Origin: Dechloromonas hortensis
GTDB lineage: Bacteria > Pseudomonadota > Gammaproteobacteria > Burkholderiales > Rhodocyclaceae
Assembly (NCBI RefSeq): GCF_009469765.1
Contig: NZ_SSSQ01000014.1
Coordinates: 51,976-115,975 of the forward strand
DNA: 64,000 nt
Reading direction: 5' to 3'
Shown here: positions 18,201 through 25,565 of the stretch, piece by piece
Layout: each line of letters starts with the position of its first letter
Position numbering within the stretch: position 1 is the stretch's first letter
Program-made: the position numbers and the translations under genes
Notes under the pieces: model-generated
Database searches by the model: none
The model's input: the letters and a program-made list of their open reading frames with translations, nothing else
Told to the model about the DNA's origin: nothing

Positions 18201-18390
18201 CGTGGTAGCCATCATGGCGGGCCTCCTGCCCATCATGTGGGGCACGGGAACGGGGTCCGAAGTCATGAGCCGAATTGCAGCCCCGATGGTCGGCGGGATG
18301 ATTTCCTCCACGGTTCTGACCTTGGCAGTCATTCCGGCTATCTACGCCCTGGTCAAGCAGTGGCGCCTTGCCCGGCACTTAGAATCTTGA
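15256..18390 (+). CDS. cusA: CusA RND heavy-metal efflux pump
   Basis: A 1044-residue HME-RND transporter, about the length of E. coli CusA (1047). It has 12 expected membrane segments, two large periplasmic loops and the proton-relay helix IAIAIGAMIDAAIVMIENAH. The Ala-Met-Ile-Asp-Ala sequence in TM4 is typical of the monovalent Cu/Ag branch and differs from the DFGIIIDG of CzcA at 55375. Methionine-rich patches line the expected Cu path. It lies 11 bases after cusB with a Shine-Dalgarno (GAGGAAGAG). It forms the tripartite efflux complex with CusB and CusC. Confidence 0.95.
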   Translation: MLAKIIEWSGRNRFLVLLATLFIIVAGVVAVMRTPLDALPDLSDVQVIVYTEYPGQAPQVVEDQVTYPLTTSMLSVPKSKVVRGFSFFGASFVYIIFEDGTDIYWARSRVLEYLNFAAGRMPKGVTPQIGPDATGVGWVYQYAVLAKDKTLAELRTLQDWYLRYQLTKAHGVAEVASIGGFVQTYQVTVDPVKLRSYGIPLAKVSQVIRDSNRDVGGRVIEMAETEYMVRGKGYLRGIGDIENLVVKADKGTPVLVRDIARVELAPDERRGLTELNGEGEVVSGIAMARYGQNALEVIHNLKEKIGEISAGLPEGVTIETVYDRSELIHRAIDTLKHTLAEESIIVALVCVVFLLHLRSALVAILMLPVGVLMAFIAMRLLGMNSNLMSLGGIAIAIGAMIDAAIVMIENAHKHIERLPVNHTHGDRTEAMIAACKEVGPALFFSLLIITVSFLPVFTLEDQEGRLFSPLAYTKTFSMAGAALLSVTLVPVLMMLFIRGKIMPEAKNPVNRFLIWVYRPIIAWVMRWKKTTIVAAIVALVVSIYPASKLGSEFMPTLNEGTLLYMPASLPGMSITKAAELLQTQNKIIKSFPEVASVYGKAGRANTATDPAPTEMFETVINLKPESEWRPGLTTDKLIAEMDKALQFPGVSNAWTMPIKARIDMLSTGIRTPIGIKVFGKDLTEMERLAREIETVVKEVPGTTSAFAERITGGYYLNIEPDRTQLARYGLAVGDVQEVIGQALGGEMVTTTVEGRERFGVSVRYPRELRSDPQQIAQQVLVPTMDGAMIPLGQLAKIEVAKGTPGIRTENALLSAYIFVDIRERDIGGYVADAKKAVAAKVKFPPGYYATWSGQFESMERAIEKMKIVVPVTLLIIFLLLYLNFRRLTETIIVMLSVPFALVGGVWLMWLLGYNLSVAVAVGFIALAGVAAETGVVMLIYLDHAWEALKAQRRAEGKEPSVGDLYEAIMEGAVERVRPKMMTVVAIMAGLLPIMWGTGTGSEVMSRIAAPMVGGMISSTVLTLAVIPAIYALVKQWRLARHLES

Positions 18391-18400
18391 AGAGCCAATC

Positions 18401-19150
18401 ATGACCAACCTAGGTACAGCTGCTCCAACCTGCGCCCACTGCGGAAGTAACGACAAGGAGAGACTGTACCTAAAGGAGGACCATTGCCATTGCTGCGAGG
18501 GTTGCCTGCTGGACCGGTGTATCGGTCAGAAACCGACACTCGACCTGGCAGGGCTGTACTCTGGGTTCGTAGAGGCCCTTGTCCGCACGCTGGACCTGCG
18601 AGAACTGGAGACGGGGCTGCACTCTCGGCGAAGTGCCTGCCACACGCTGGTACTGGCCCGAAGAATCATTTCCGATGCCGAAGAGCTTCGCCAAATCTAC
18701 TGGGGTGCCTTGCTTCACGACATCGGGAAAATTGGTATTCCCGAGCGCATTCTTCTGAAGACCGACGCATTGACGGATGAGGAATGGCTCACCATGCGTA
18801 CCCATGTTGAATTGGGTTACTCAATCGTCAGTCAATTGCCCGGGCTCGAAAAAGCGGCCGCAGTCGTTCGAAGCCATGAAGAGCGCTTCGATGGTACAGG
18901 GTACCCACATGGACTGAAGGGCGAAGAAATACCCGTGGGGTCTAGGCTGTTCGCAGTAATTGATACCTTGGATGCCATCACATCTGACCGCTCCTATCGC
19001 CGTGGCCTTGAGTTCGACATGGCGAAAGAAGAAATCTTGAGGATGTCTGGCAGCCAGTTTGACCCGGTGGCAGTGGACCTCTTTTTGGCCGAAGAAAAGG
19101 TCTTGAGAGAAATGGTCGCACTGAAATGCGGCCGACCACAATCGGTGTAG
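18401..19150 (+). CDS. zinc-finger-like plus HD-GYP domain protein
   Basis: A 249-residue protein. The N-terminus is Cys/His-rich (CAHCGS at 11-16, HCHCCEGCLLDRC at 28-40) and probably binds metal. An HD-GYP domain follows: LLHDIGKIG near residue 105 and HEERFDGTGYP near 160. HD-GYP proteins hydrolyse cyclic di-GMP, and the signature residues look intact, although HHERW is changed to HEERF. It lies 10 bases after cusA in the same operon. A metal-responsive cue that changes c-di-GMP is my inference. A second HD-GYP remnant lies at 27806-27952. Confidence 0.82.
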   Translation: MTNLGTAAPTCAHCGSNDKERLYLKEDHCHCCEGCLLDRCIGQKPTLDLAGLYSGFVEALVRTLDLRELETGLHSRRSACHTLVLARRIISDAEELRQIYWGALLHDIGKIGIPERILLKTDALTDEEWLTMRTHVELGYSIVSQLPGLEKAAAVVRSHEERFDGTGYPHGLKGEEIPVGSRLFAVIDTLDAITSDRSYRRGLEFDMAKEEILRMSGSQFDPVAVDLFLAEEKVLREMVALKCGRPQSV

Positions 19151-19180
19151 CGCCAAGCAACAACGTAAAGGAGCGTGACC

Positions 19181-21454
19181 ATGTTCATCGACCCCGTATG
19201 TGGAATGACGGTCAAGCCAGAATCGCCCCATGAAACTGTCTTGGAGGGGGTTACCCACCGGTTTTGCAGTGCCAAGTGCAAGGCAAAATTTGAAGCGGAC
19301 CCGGCGCACTATCTAGCCCCCAAGCCGGAACCCCAGCCGGTGTCGGAAGAGGAATTGCAGCGGGAATACACCTGTCCGATGCACCCAGAGGTGCGTCAGC
19401 TTGGCCCCGGTAGCTGCCCGAAGTGCGGCATGGCGCTAGAGCCGCTTGTTCCTGACCTTGAGGTCAGCGAGGACAATTCGGAATATCTGGATTTCCGTCG
19501 CCGCTTCTGGGGAAGCTTGCCTTTAAGTGTGGTCGTGACCGTACTGGCGATGGGTGGGCACTACTTCGAGAACCTCTCAGCTGCGAACCGGACATGGCTT
19601 GAGCTCGTACTCAGTACCCCCGTCGTGCTCTGGGCGGGCGCCCCGTTCTTTGTTCGCGGCTGGCAGTCCATCGTGACCCGCCATCCCAACATGTGGACGC
19701 TCATCAGCATCGGTACGGGCGCAGCGTTTCTCTATAGCCTCGTGGCAGCCATCGCTCCTGGACTGTTTCCCACTTCCTTCGAGGCACACGGGCGTATCGG
19801 CGTCTATTTTGAGGCGGCAGCGGTCATCATTTCCCTGACCCTTCTGGGGCAGATGCTGGAGCTTAGTGCGCGCTCGCAAACCTCGGCAGCCATCAAGTCC
19901 TTGCTCGGCCTTTCACCCAAAACCGCCCGACGCATCAATGCCGACGGTTCGGAAGAGGATGTGCCTTTGAACCATGTCCATGTGGACGAACTGTTGCGCG
20001 TGAGACCTGGGGAAAAGGTTCCGGTCGATGGTGTCGTCGTCGAGGGACGAAGCACAATCGACGAATCGATGCTGACCGGAGAGCCAATCCCGGTCAGTAA
20101 GGAAGCCCAGGACAAGGTGATTGGCGCAACCCTGAATGGCTCAGGCAGTCTGGTTATTCGGTCCGAGAGCGTAGGTACCCATACCGTACTTGCCCAAATC
20201 ATTCAGATGGTCGCCCAGGCGCAGCGTTCGAAGGCACCGATGCAGCGCTTGGCGGATGTCGTGGCCGGCTACTTTGTTGTTGCCGTGGTCGCCATTGCGT
20301 TCTTGAGCTTCTTCGGCTGGGGATTCTTCGGAGGCGAGCGCGGCTGGTTGTTTGGCCTCATCAGCGCCGTGTCGGTACTCATCATTGCCTGCCCGTGTGC
20401 GCTGGGCCTGGCGACACCCATGGCCATCATGGTGGCCACCGGCAAGGCCGCGACCCAGGGGATTCTCTTCCGGGATGCAGCGGCCATCGAGCGCATGCGG
20501 GAAATCGACACCATCATCGTCGACAAGACCGGAACGCTGACCGAGGGCCACCCGGCATTCGAGCAGGTCGTGCCTGTCAGTGGTGTTGCGCCTGATGAAG
20601 TCCTGCGTCTGGCGGCAAGCCTGGACCAAGGGAGTGAGCATCCTTTGGCCGAGGCGATTGTCCGCGCCGCCAAGGAGAGAAGCCTGGCGCTCGAGAAAGC
20701 GGAGAGCTTCGAATCCTCCAGCGGTATCGGCGTGCACGGACAAGTTGGCGGCCGTCGACTTTCACTGGGAAATTCGACCCTCATGGCCCAGGAGAACATC
20801 AACCTGAGTCCTCTTGTCGCTCAGGCGGAAGAACTCAGGCGAACAGGGGCCAGTGTGATGTATCTGGCCGCTGATGGCGTACTGCTGGGCTTGTTGGCAG
20901 TCTCCGACCCGATTAAAGCGAGCACCCCTGAAGCGCTAAAAACGCTTCGAGATGCAGGCATTCGCGTGGTGATGGCGACGGGCGACGGAGAGCTGACTGC
21001 CAAGGCGGTCGGCCAGCGACTGGGCATCAACGAGGTCCATGGCGAAGTGAAGCCGGCCGACAAGTTGGCCCTTGTTGAACGACTTCAGGCTGAAGGGCGG
21101 GTAGTCGCCATGGCGGGTGATGGCATCAATGATGCACCAGCCCTGGCGCGTGCCGATGTTGGCGTAGCCATGGGGACGGGGACCGATGTCGCCATGAATA
21201 GTGCTCAGGTCACCCTGGTCAAAGGGGACTTGCGCGGTATCGCCCGCGCTCAAGCGCTATCCAGGGCCACGGTACGCAACATGCGACAAAACCTCTGGTT
21301 CGCGTTCGCCTACAACGCTCTTGGCATTCCCATCGCGGCTGGCCTGCTTTATCCATTCTTCGGCTTGGTCCTGTCACCGATGATTGCCGCGGCCGCAATG
21401 AGCCTGTCGTCGGTCAGCGTGGTCGGGAATTCATTGAGGTTGCGGAGTGCCTGA
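19181..21454 (+). CDS. copA: P1B-type Cu(I)/Ag(I)-exporting ATPase with YHS domain
   Basis: A 757-residue P1B ATPase. The N-terminus has a YHS/TRASH metal-binding domain (DPVCGMTV at residue 4; FCSAKCKAKFEADP) and then the segment YTCPMHPEVRQ...CPKCGM, found in SilP/CopB-like pumps. The catalytic core has CPC in IIACPCALGLATP (about residue 404), DKTGT (about 448) and GDGINDAPALARADVG. CPCALGLATP marks the Cu/Ag class and separates it from the CPCALVIATP Zn/Cd pump at 47008. It exports cytoplasmic Cu(I) to the periplasm, complementing CusCBA. The start is ATG 19181 after AAGGAG; a GTG six bases upstream is less likely. Confidence 0.94.
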   Translation: MFIDPVCGMTVKPESPHETVLEGVTHRFCSAKCKAKFEADPAHYLAPKPEPQPVSEEELQREYTCPMHPEVRQLGPGSCPKCGMALEPLVPDLEVSEDNSEYLDFRRRFWGSLPLSVVVTVLAMGGHYFENLSAANRTWLELVLSTPVVLWAGAPFFVRGWQSIVTRHPNMWTLISIGTGAAFLYSLVAAIAPGLFPTSFEAHGRIGVYFEAAAVIISLTLLGQMLELSARSQTSAAIKSLLGLSPKTARRINADGSEEDVPLNHVHVDELLRVRPGEKVPVDGVVVEGRSTIDESMLTGEPIPVSKEAQDKVIGATLNGSGSLVIRSESVGTHTVLAQIIQMVAQAQRSKAPMQRLADVVAGYFVVAVVAIAFLSFFGWGFFGGERGWLFGLISAVSVLIIACPCALGLATPMAIMVATGKAATQGILFRDAAAIERMREIDTIIVDKTGTLTEGHPAFEQVVPVSGVAPDEVLRLAASLDQGSEHPLAEAIVRAAKERSLALEKAESFESSSGIGVHGQVGGRRLSLGNSTLMAQENINLSPLVAQAEELRRTGASVMYLAADGVLLGLLAVSDPIKASTPEALKTLRDAGIRVVMATGDGELTAKAVGQRLGINEVHGEVKPADKLALVERLQAEGRVVAMAGDGINDAPALARADVGVAMGTGTDVAMNSAQVTLVKGDLRGIARAQALSRATVRNMRQNLWFAFAYNALGIPIAAGLLYPFFGLVLSPMIAAAAMSLSSVSVVGNSLRLRSA

Positions 21455-21474
21455 GTCGTACTTGAATTAAGGGG

Positions 21475-22725
21475 TTATGCAGTACAGCGACATGCCACTT
21501 TGTTGAGAATCAGATGATCGTCACCGAGTTTGCAGAGAGACTCAAAATGCTTATCCAGGTCCTCGAACAGGATGTAGCCGATGGAGAAATCGTCGGGTCG
21601 CTGAAACATGGGGCGCTTGAGTTGGTCGATGATTTCCTTCTCGCGTTTTGACGGGGCCACTAGGTAGAGGCGCTCCTCCTTCCCGGGAAGAGAGAGCGCC
21701 ATGTCGGTTAGCCGGAGAATTCCGGAATAGATGGACGTGCTTTTCTCAACCTCGAATGCACAGGCAATCTTCGACTCTCCCTTGTGGAGCCACAGAACAT
21801 CAATGAGCTCGGCTGTGGAGTGCACATCAGAGGGCAACCCAAGATTAGGTAGTTTCTCGAGGCAACGATAGCCAAGGGGGCTGCCTTGATAGACAGCACT
21901 GCGGTCGTTTCGGGCGACCAGTGTGTCGTACCCAAGTGCTCGACCGAGTTCGCAAAGTTGGTGCTGGACCTTGGTGTGTAGACGTTCTTCCGCCAAATCC
22001 TGCTGCACTTGGGTGTGACGCTTAAGTCTGACCTGCTCGACCTTTTCGTGCTCAGCATTGAGGGTCTCGGCGCCATTGCATCCCAGGCGACCCACACCAA
22101 TTTCAAATAGCATCCCGCTGAACGCGCCAAGGTCCTTCGAAAGAATTCCGATGGCCGCGTTGGCTTCAATGATGGTCTCCCGCATCTCAAGATAGCTTTC
22201 CCAGGAGCCCAGCTTTTTCTTCGTCTGAAACAGTGCGTTGAAGCCGTTCAGCATCGCGGTGTTGAAGGGAGGGAAGAGCGTCGGATGCAGGAAGTAGAGA
22301 ATATTGCCGACCGATGGCCCCAGTCCCTTGATGCCTTTGGCAGAGAGCTTGAGTACTTCTTTTTCCAAGGCCCGGACATCCGTTGTCTCCAGGCATGCGT
22401 AGAGAAATTCGCCAAACGCCTGCTTATTACCTTCGTTTTCGTAGATGTCGGGAATCCGAAGCTTGGGCTTCCAGTAGAAAGGATGGGCTGCACCTTCGAA
22501 CACCTGTTTTTGTTCCGAAATACACCCGAGGACAAACTCTAGGGAGGAGCCCTTGAAGTCATTGGGAAAGCGCCCATGCTTGATGTCATCGACCACCGTG
22601 CCGACACCGCGACGAATGCTCCGAAAGGCCTTGAGGCGCTCTTCATTGCTGATAAACCAGGTGTTGTATACCGACTCGGGGTCAGCTTTATAGGATTCGG
22701 CGGTCGGCTGCAGAGTTTGCTTCAT
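21475..22725 (-). CDS. orphan protein with likely PD-(D/E)XK nuclease domain
   Basis: A 416-residue cytoplasmic protein on the strand opposite its copper-gene neighbours. The middle has LSAKGIKGLGPSVGNILYFL, which looks like a helix-hairpin-helix motif. The C-terminal part has LIDVLWLHKG...ACAFEVEKSTSIYSGILRL, that is Asp near residue 307 and E-V-E-K near 325. That pattern matches the D-x(n)-ExK core of restriction-like nucleases. No methyltransferase neighbour is present. It resembles stand-alone type II-like or Mrr-like nucleases of defence or transposon cargo. The function is not established and the nuclease call is from motif reading only. Confidence 0.6.
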   Translation of the reverse strand: MKQTLQPTAESYKADPESVYNTWFISNEERLKAFRSIRRGVGTVVDDIKHGRFPNDFKGSSLEFVLGCISEQKQVFEGAAHPFYWKPKLRIPDIYENEGNKQAFGEFLYACLETTDVRALEKEVLKLSAKGIKGLGPSVGNILYFLHPTLFPPFNTAMLNGFNALFQTKKKLGSWESYLEMRETIIEANAAIGILSKDLGAFSGMLFEIGVGRLGCNGAETLNAEHEKVEQVRLKRHTQVQQDLAEERLHTKVQHQLCELGRALGYDTLVARNDRSAVYQGSPLGYRCLEKLPNLGLPSDVHSTAELIDVLWLHKGESKIACAFEVEKSTSIYSGILRLTDMALSLPGKEERLYLVAPSKREKEIIDQLKRPMFQRPDDFSIGYILFEDLDKHFESLCKLGDDHLILNKVACRCTA

Positions 22726-22973
22726 GACATAGGTTTAGGCAGGAGGGATAGTTGGTTTTACCAGTGGGGCAGAGGGAGGTCAAATGTGACCCGGGCCTGA
22801 AGTTCCGATTTGTATAGGAACTGCCCAGAAAGCATGGAAATGCTGACTAACTTGTAATCTCGAAGTCATCCTGCCGACAGTATCGACAGCGCAAACTTGA
22901 AACTAAGGGAAGGAGCGTCGCAGCCCCCCCCCCGGAAGGGTATGCCGCTCCCCAGCCACAAGAGGTAGTTGAG

Positions 22974-23474
22974 ATGAACCTCCATAACCTGCAAAGCACT
23001 GACCCGGTCTGTCTGACGAAGCTGAATGCCGCGATGGCAAGCCATCAGCTGACCTATCGGAATGTCACATACCACTTTTGCTCTGCGCACTGCCACGAGC
23101 GCTTCTCCGACAACCCTGTGTTCTTCAGTGCGCCTCGACGGATTGATGAGCAGCACCCGATACCCAAGCATCACCGGCTGCGGATTGCCTCGGTTCCGCA
23201 GGCTATCCGCGAGGAGGCAGGAATTCGTCTTAACGAAGTCCGAGGCGTGAGCCGCGTTTTCATCGGTGATGGCTATGCAGACATCGACTACGACTTGAGG
23301 CTGGTCAGCCTGAATCAGGTCGAGGCGGCAATGAAAGATGCCGGGCTGCCGCCTAAGGGCTGGCTGCACGGACTGAGACGCAGCTTATGGAGTTTTGTTG
23401 AGCATAACGAGCTCGAGAATCTGGCAAGCCAGCCATCCCCCTGTTGCAGCAGGCCACCCATCCGTGTTCGGTAA
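22974..23474 (+). CDS. YHS-domain metal-binding protein
   Basis: A 166-residue cytoplasmic protein. The N-terminal half is YHS/TRASH-like (DPVCLTKLNA; YHFCSAHCHERFSDNP). The C-terminal half has an HMA-like alternation (GVSRVFIGDGYADIDYDLR...LNQVEAAMKDAGL) without the CxxC. It ends in Cys-rich QPSPCCSRP. The arrangement suggests a Cu(I) chaperone or sensor accessory to the P1B ATPase. The start is ATG 22974 after GAGGTAG. It begins a short plus-strand set with the DUF2933 and methyltransferase-like genes. Confidence 0.78.
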   Translation: MNLHNLQSTDPVCLTKLNAAMASHQLTYRNVTYHFCSAHCHERFSDNPVFFSAPRRIDEQHPIPKHHRLRIASVPQAIREEAGIRLNEVRGVSRVFIGDGYADIDYDLRLVSLNQVEAAMKDAGLPPKGWLHGLRRSLWSFVEHNELENLASQPSPCCSRPPIRVR

Positions 23475-23491
23475 ATCCAAGAGGATTCATC

Positions 23492-23722
23492 ATGAACAAC
23501 ATTGAAACCCGAAACGACGCGCCCGAGAAACATCACGCAAGGCGCTCAAGCTTGGCCTGGTGGGTATTTGCCGCTATTGCGCTCTTTTACCTGCTGACCG
23601 AGCATCAGGCCCATTTTCTGGGCGCACTTCCGTATCTGCTCCTGTTGGCCTGCCCGTTGATGCATCTCTTCATGCACCACGGTCATGGTCACCACTCGCA
23701 CGATGAGGGAGACAAAAAATGA
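23492..23722 (+). CDS. DUF2933 small membrane protein
   Basis: A 76-residue protein with two hydrophobic segments (LAWWVFAAIALFYLL; LPYLLLLACPLMHLFM) and a His-rich tail (HHGHGHHSHDEG). Such DUF2933 proteins recur beside copper and silver resistance genes. The His tail probably faces metal-containing solvent. It has a strong Shine-Dalgarno (AAGAGGA) and overlaps the next gene by four bases (ATGA). Confidence 0.87.
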   Translation: MNNIETRNDAPEKHHARRSSLAWWVFAAIALFYLLTEHQAHFLGALPYLLLLACPLMHLFMHHGHGHHSHDEGDKK

Positions 23723-24363
23723 AGACCGATACAAGCGACTATGGCCTTTGGTCACTAGTCATCATCAACTCGCTGTTCTTCATCTTCTTCGCTGCCAGTT
23801 TCTTCAAGCCACAATCCAAGCGGGACTGGAGAACGCTCGGACTATTTTCGGCATTTGTCGTCGCCTTGTTCACCGAGATGTATGGCTTCCCGCTGACCAT
23901 CTACCTGTTGTCAGGCTGGCTGACCGACAAATTTCCTGGCATCAACTGGTTGTCCCACGACGCCGGCCACCTGCCTGAGATGTTGTTTGGCTGGAAGGTC
24001 AATCCGCACTTCGGGCCATTCCACATTCTTTCAAATGTATTCATCTTGGTGGGCTTCTGGCTGCTCTCCAAGGCCTGGCCAGTCTTGTATAACGCCCAAC
24101 GCAGCGGAGAACTGGCGTGCACGGGCCCGTATAGCCGAATCAGGCATCCCCAATATGCAGCCTTTATCCTGGTCATGTTTGGTTTCCTGTTGCAGTGGCC
24201 AACCATCATCACTGTATTGTTGTTCCCGATTCTTGTTGTGACCTATGTGCGCTTGGCTCATCAAGAAGAACAAAGTGCTCTGGCCAATTTAGGAGGTTCC
24301 TACAGGCAGTATATGGAACATGTCCCGGCTTGGTGGCCAAGAGGAAACCTGACAAATAAGTAA
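23719..24363 (+). CDS. isoprenylcysteine carboxyl methyltransferase-like membrane protein
   Basis: A 214-residue protein with about five membrane segments. The C-terminal block (ACTGPYSRIRHPQYAAFILV, then RLAHQEEQSALANLGGSYRQY) matches the SAM-binding region of the ICMT/PEMT family. Bacterial members are common in metal resistance clusters, but their substrate is unknown, so the methyltransferase reaction is a family inference. It is translationally coupled to the DUF2933 gene. Confidence 0.85.
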   Translation: MKTDTSDYGLWSLVIINSLFFIFFAASFFKPQSKRDWRTLGLFSAFVVALFTEMYGFPLTIYLLSGWLTDKFPGINWLSHDAGHLPEMLFGWKVNPHFGPFHILSNVFILVGFWLLSKAWPVLYNAQRSGELACTGPYSRIRHPQYAAFILVMFGFLLQWPTIITVLLFPILVVTYVRLAHQEEQSALANLGGSYRQYMEHVPAWWPRGNLTNK

Positions 24364-24452
24364 TCTATTTGTCACCTGCCTGACGGTTTCAAAGGCGCAC
24401 ACTGGAATTGTCTTAACAAGACTACCTTGTTTAACCTTTGAGGAGTATGGCC

Positions 24453-24710
24453 ATGAAACTGCAATCCCTGCTTTCCGCTTCCATTCTGGCTACTATTACT
24501 GCGCTTTCGGCCAGTGCATACGCCGAAGAAAAGGCTGCTCCTGCTGCTGAAGTGAAGGCAGAAAAAACCGCCCCTGCTCAAGCTGCGAAGCCGCACTCCC
24601 ATGTCGAAGAAAAAACCGGGATTCCGCAGGATGTGAAGCCTGCCGACCCTGCCAAGAAGAATGCCGCCAAGGACAAGACCAAGCACTACCATCCGCGAGA
24701 TATGAAGTAA
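24453..24710 (+). CDS. small secreted Lys/Ala-rich protein
   Basis: An 85-residue protein with a clean signal peptide (MKLQSLLSASILATI..., cleavage after AYA at residue 22). The mature part is charged and low-complexity (EEKAAPAAEVKAEK) with scattered His (KPHSHVEE, KHYHPRDMK). I do not recognise a family. The context suggests a periplasmic metal-binding accessory. The start at 24453 is chosen by GAGGAG spacing. Confidence 0.72.
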   Translation: MKLQSLLSASILATITALSASAYAEEKAAPAAEVKAEKTAPAQAAKPHSHVEEKTGIPQDVKPADPAKKNAAKDKTKHYHPRDMK

Positions 24711-25057
24711 TTCATGCTTCGGAACAGGCGGCTCTTCGGAGCCGTCAATCATTTGAAATGCTAGATTTCGACACCACGCGTCATGGAAGCCGTTGCGCTT
24801 GCAAAATGCTTGCAGAGGCCATCGGCTGTGACCATAAAGCGATTAGTTTCAGGTTCTGTCGAAATTTCTTGATGAGGCGCTGGGTTGTTGAATGCAATCA
24901 TGGTTGCCAAGAGCTACCTCCTGTTGAAAAGAAAAGCGAGCACTGGCACGACGTTGGGCCTATTGACCCGTTGAAGGCAATTCTCGTCAAAAACGACTGA
25001 GCTATTAGGCCCGGTAATGGATTCGTGACGGTACTGAATGGCTTCTTCTGGCTGATG
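24711..25057. other. intergenic stretch without a supportable gene
   Basis: A small hairpin with a TTCG loop (24729-24744, CGGCTC/GAGCCG) follows the secreted-protein gene and may terminate it. An 80-codon open frame at 24758-25000 has no start context or family likeness, and I do not accept it. The MITE-like element begins at 25058. Confidence 0.5.
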
Positions 25058-25207
25058 CTGTTGAAAAACTCGATTTTTTGGACGGTTGTAGAACACTCAG
25101 AAAATCAGACCTTCACAATCGCTCTGTATTGAACAATTGCACTCTCGGGAATATCAAACCGACCCCGAAAAATGGGCCAAAAAGTCAGCTTTTGAGTTTT
25201 TCAACAG
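25058..25207. mobile_element. 150-bp MITE-like element
   Basis: The two ends carry the perfect 14-base inverted repeat CTGTTGAAAAACTC/GAGTTTTTCAACAG. Inner matching blocks TTTTTTGG and CCAAAAA lie slightly out of register. The 150-bp size and lack of coding capacity fit a miniature inverted-repeat element derived from an IS. No convincing target duplication is visible. Confidence 0.6.
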
Positions 25208-25350
25208 AATCCGCTGAAACCAGTCATCACTCAACGAAACTGCGAACGACAGCTCATGGCCGATTGGGTGACGCCATGGCCTGCGCCAAATTTGGCCAGA
25301 AGGTTGCCGCCGCTTGCAAGCTGCTGTGTCATTACTCTAAAAATTCCGTT

Positions 25351-25527
25351 ATGCCCCAACTCAAGAATTTGCCATCCGGACCTTACACGCTGACCGACCT
25401 GATTCTGGTTTGGTCGATGATCCTTGTGGTGTTCGTCGGATTCTGGCTTCTCAATCGATACCTCAAACGAGCCCCGAAGAAGCCCCCTTACGAAACGTCT
25501 GACGGATCGTTTGCAAAAACGAAATAA
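25351..25527 (+). CDS. small predicted membrane protein
   Basis: A 58-residue protein with one clear membrane helix (LTDLILVWSMILVVFVGFWL) and a basic tail (NRYLKRAPKKP). I do not recognise the family. The frame is open upstream through the MITE-like element, but ATG 25351 gives the most protein-like sequence. It lies next to the minus-strand CopS gene, convergent with it. Confidence 0.55.
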   Translation: MPQLKNLPSGPYTLTDLILVWSMILVVFVGFWLLNRYLKRAPKKPPYETSDGSFAKTK

Positions 25528-25565
25528 GCGCCACCAATAACGAAGTCGCCGCCTATTCGACCAGG

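Noticed and set aside
24758..25000. Possible 80-residue protein rich in Cys/His
   Set aside because: No ribosome-binding site, no family likeness and no conserved layout; probably chance.
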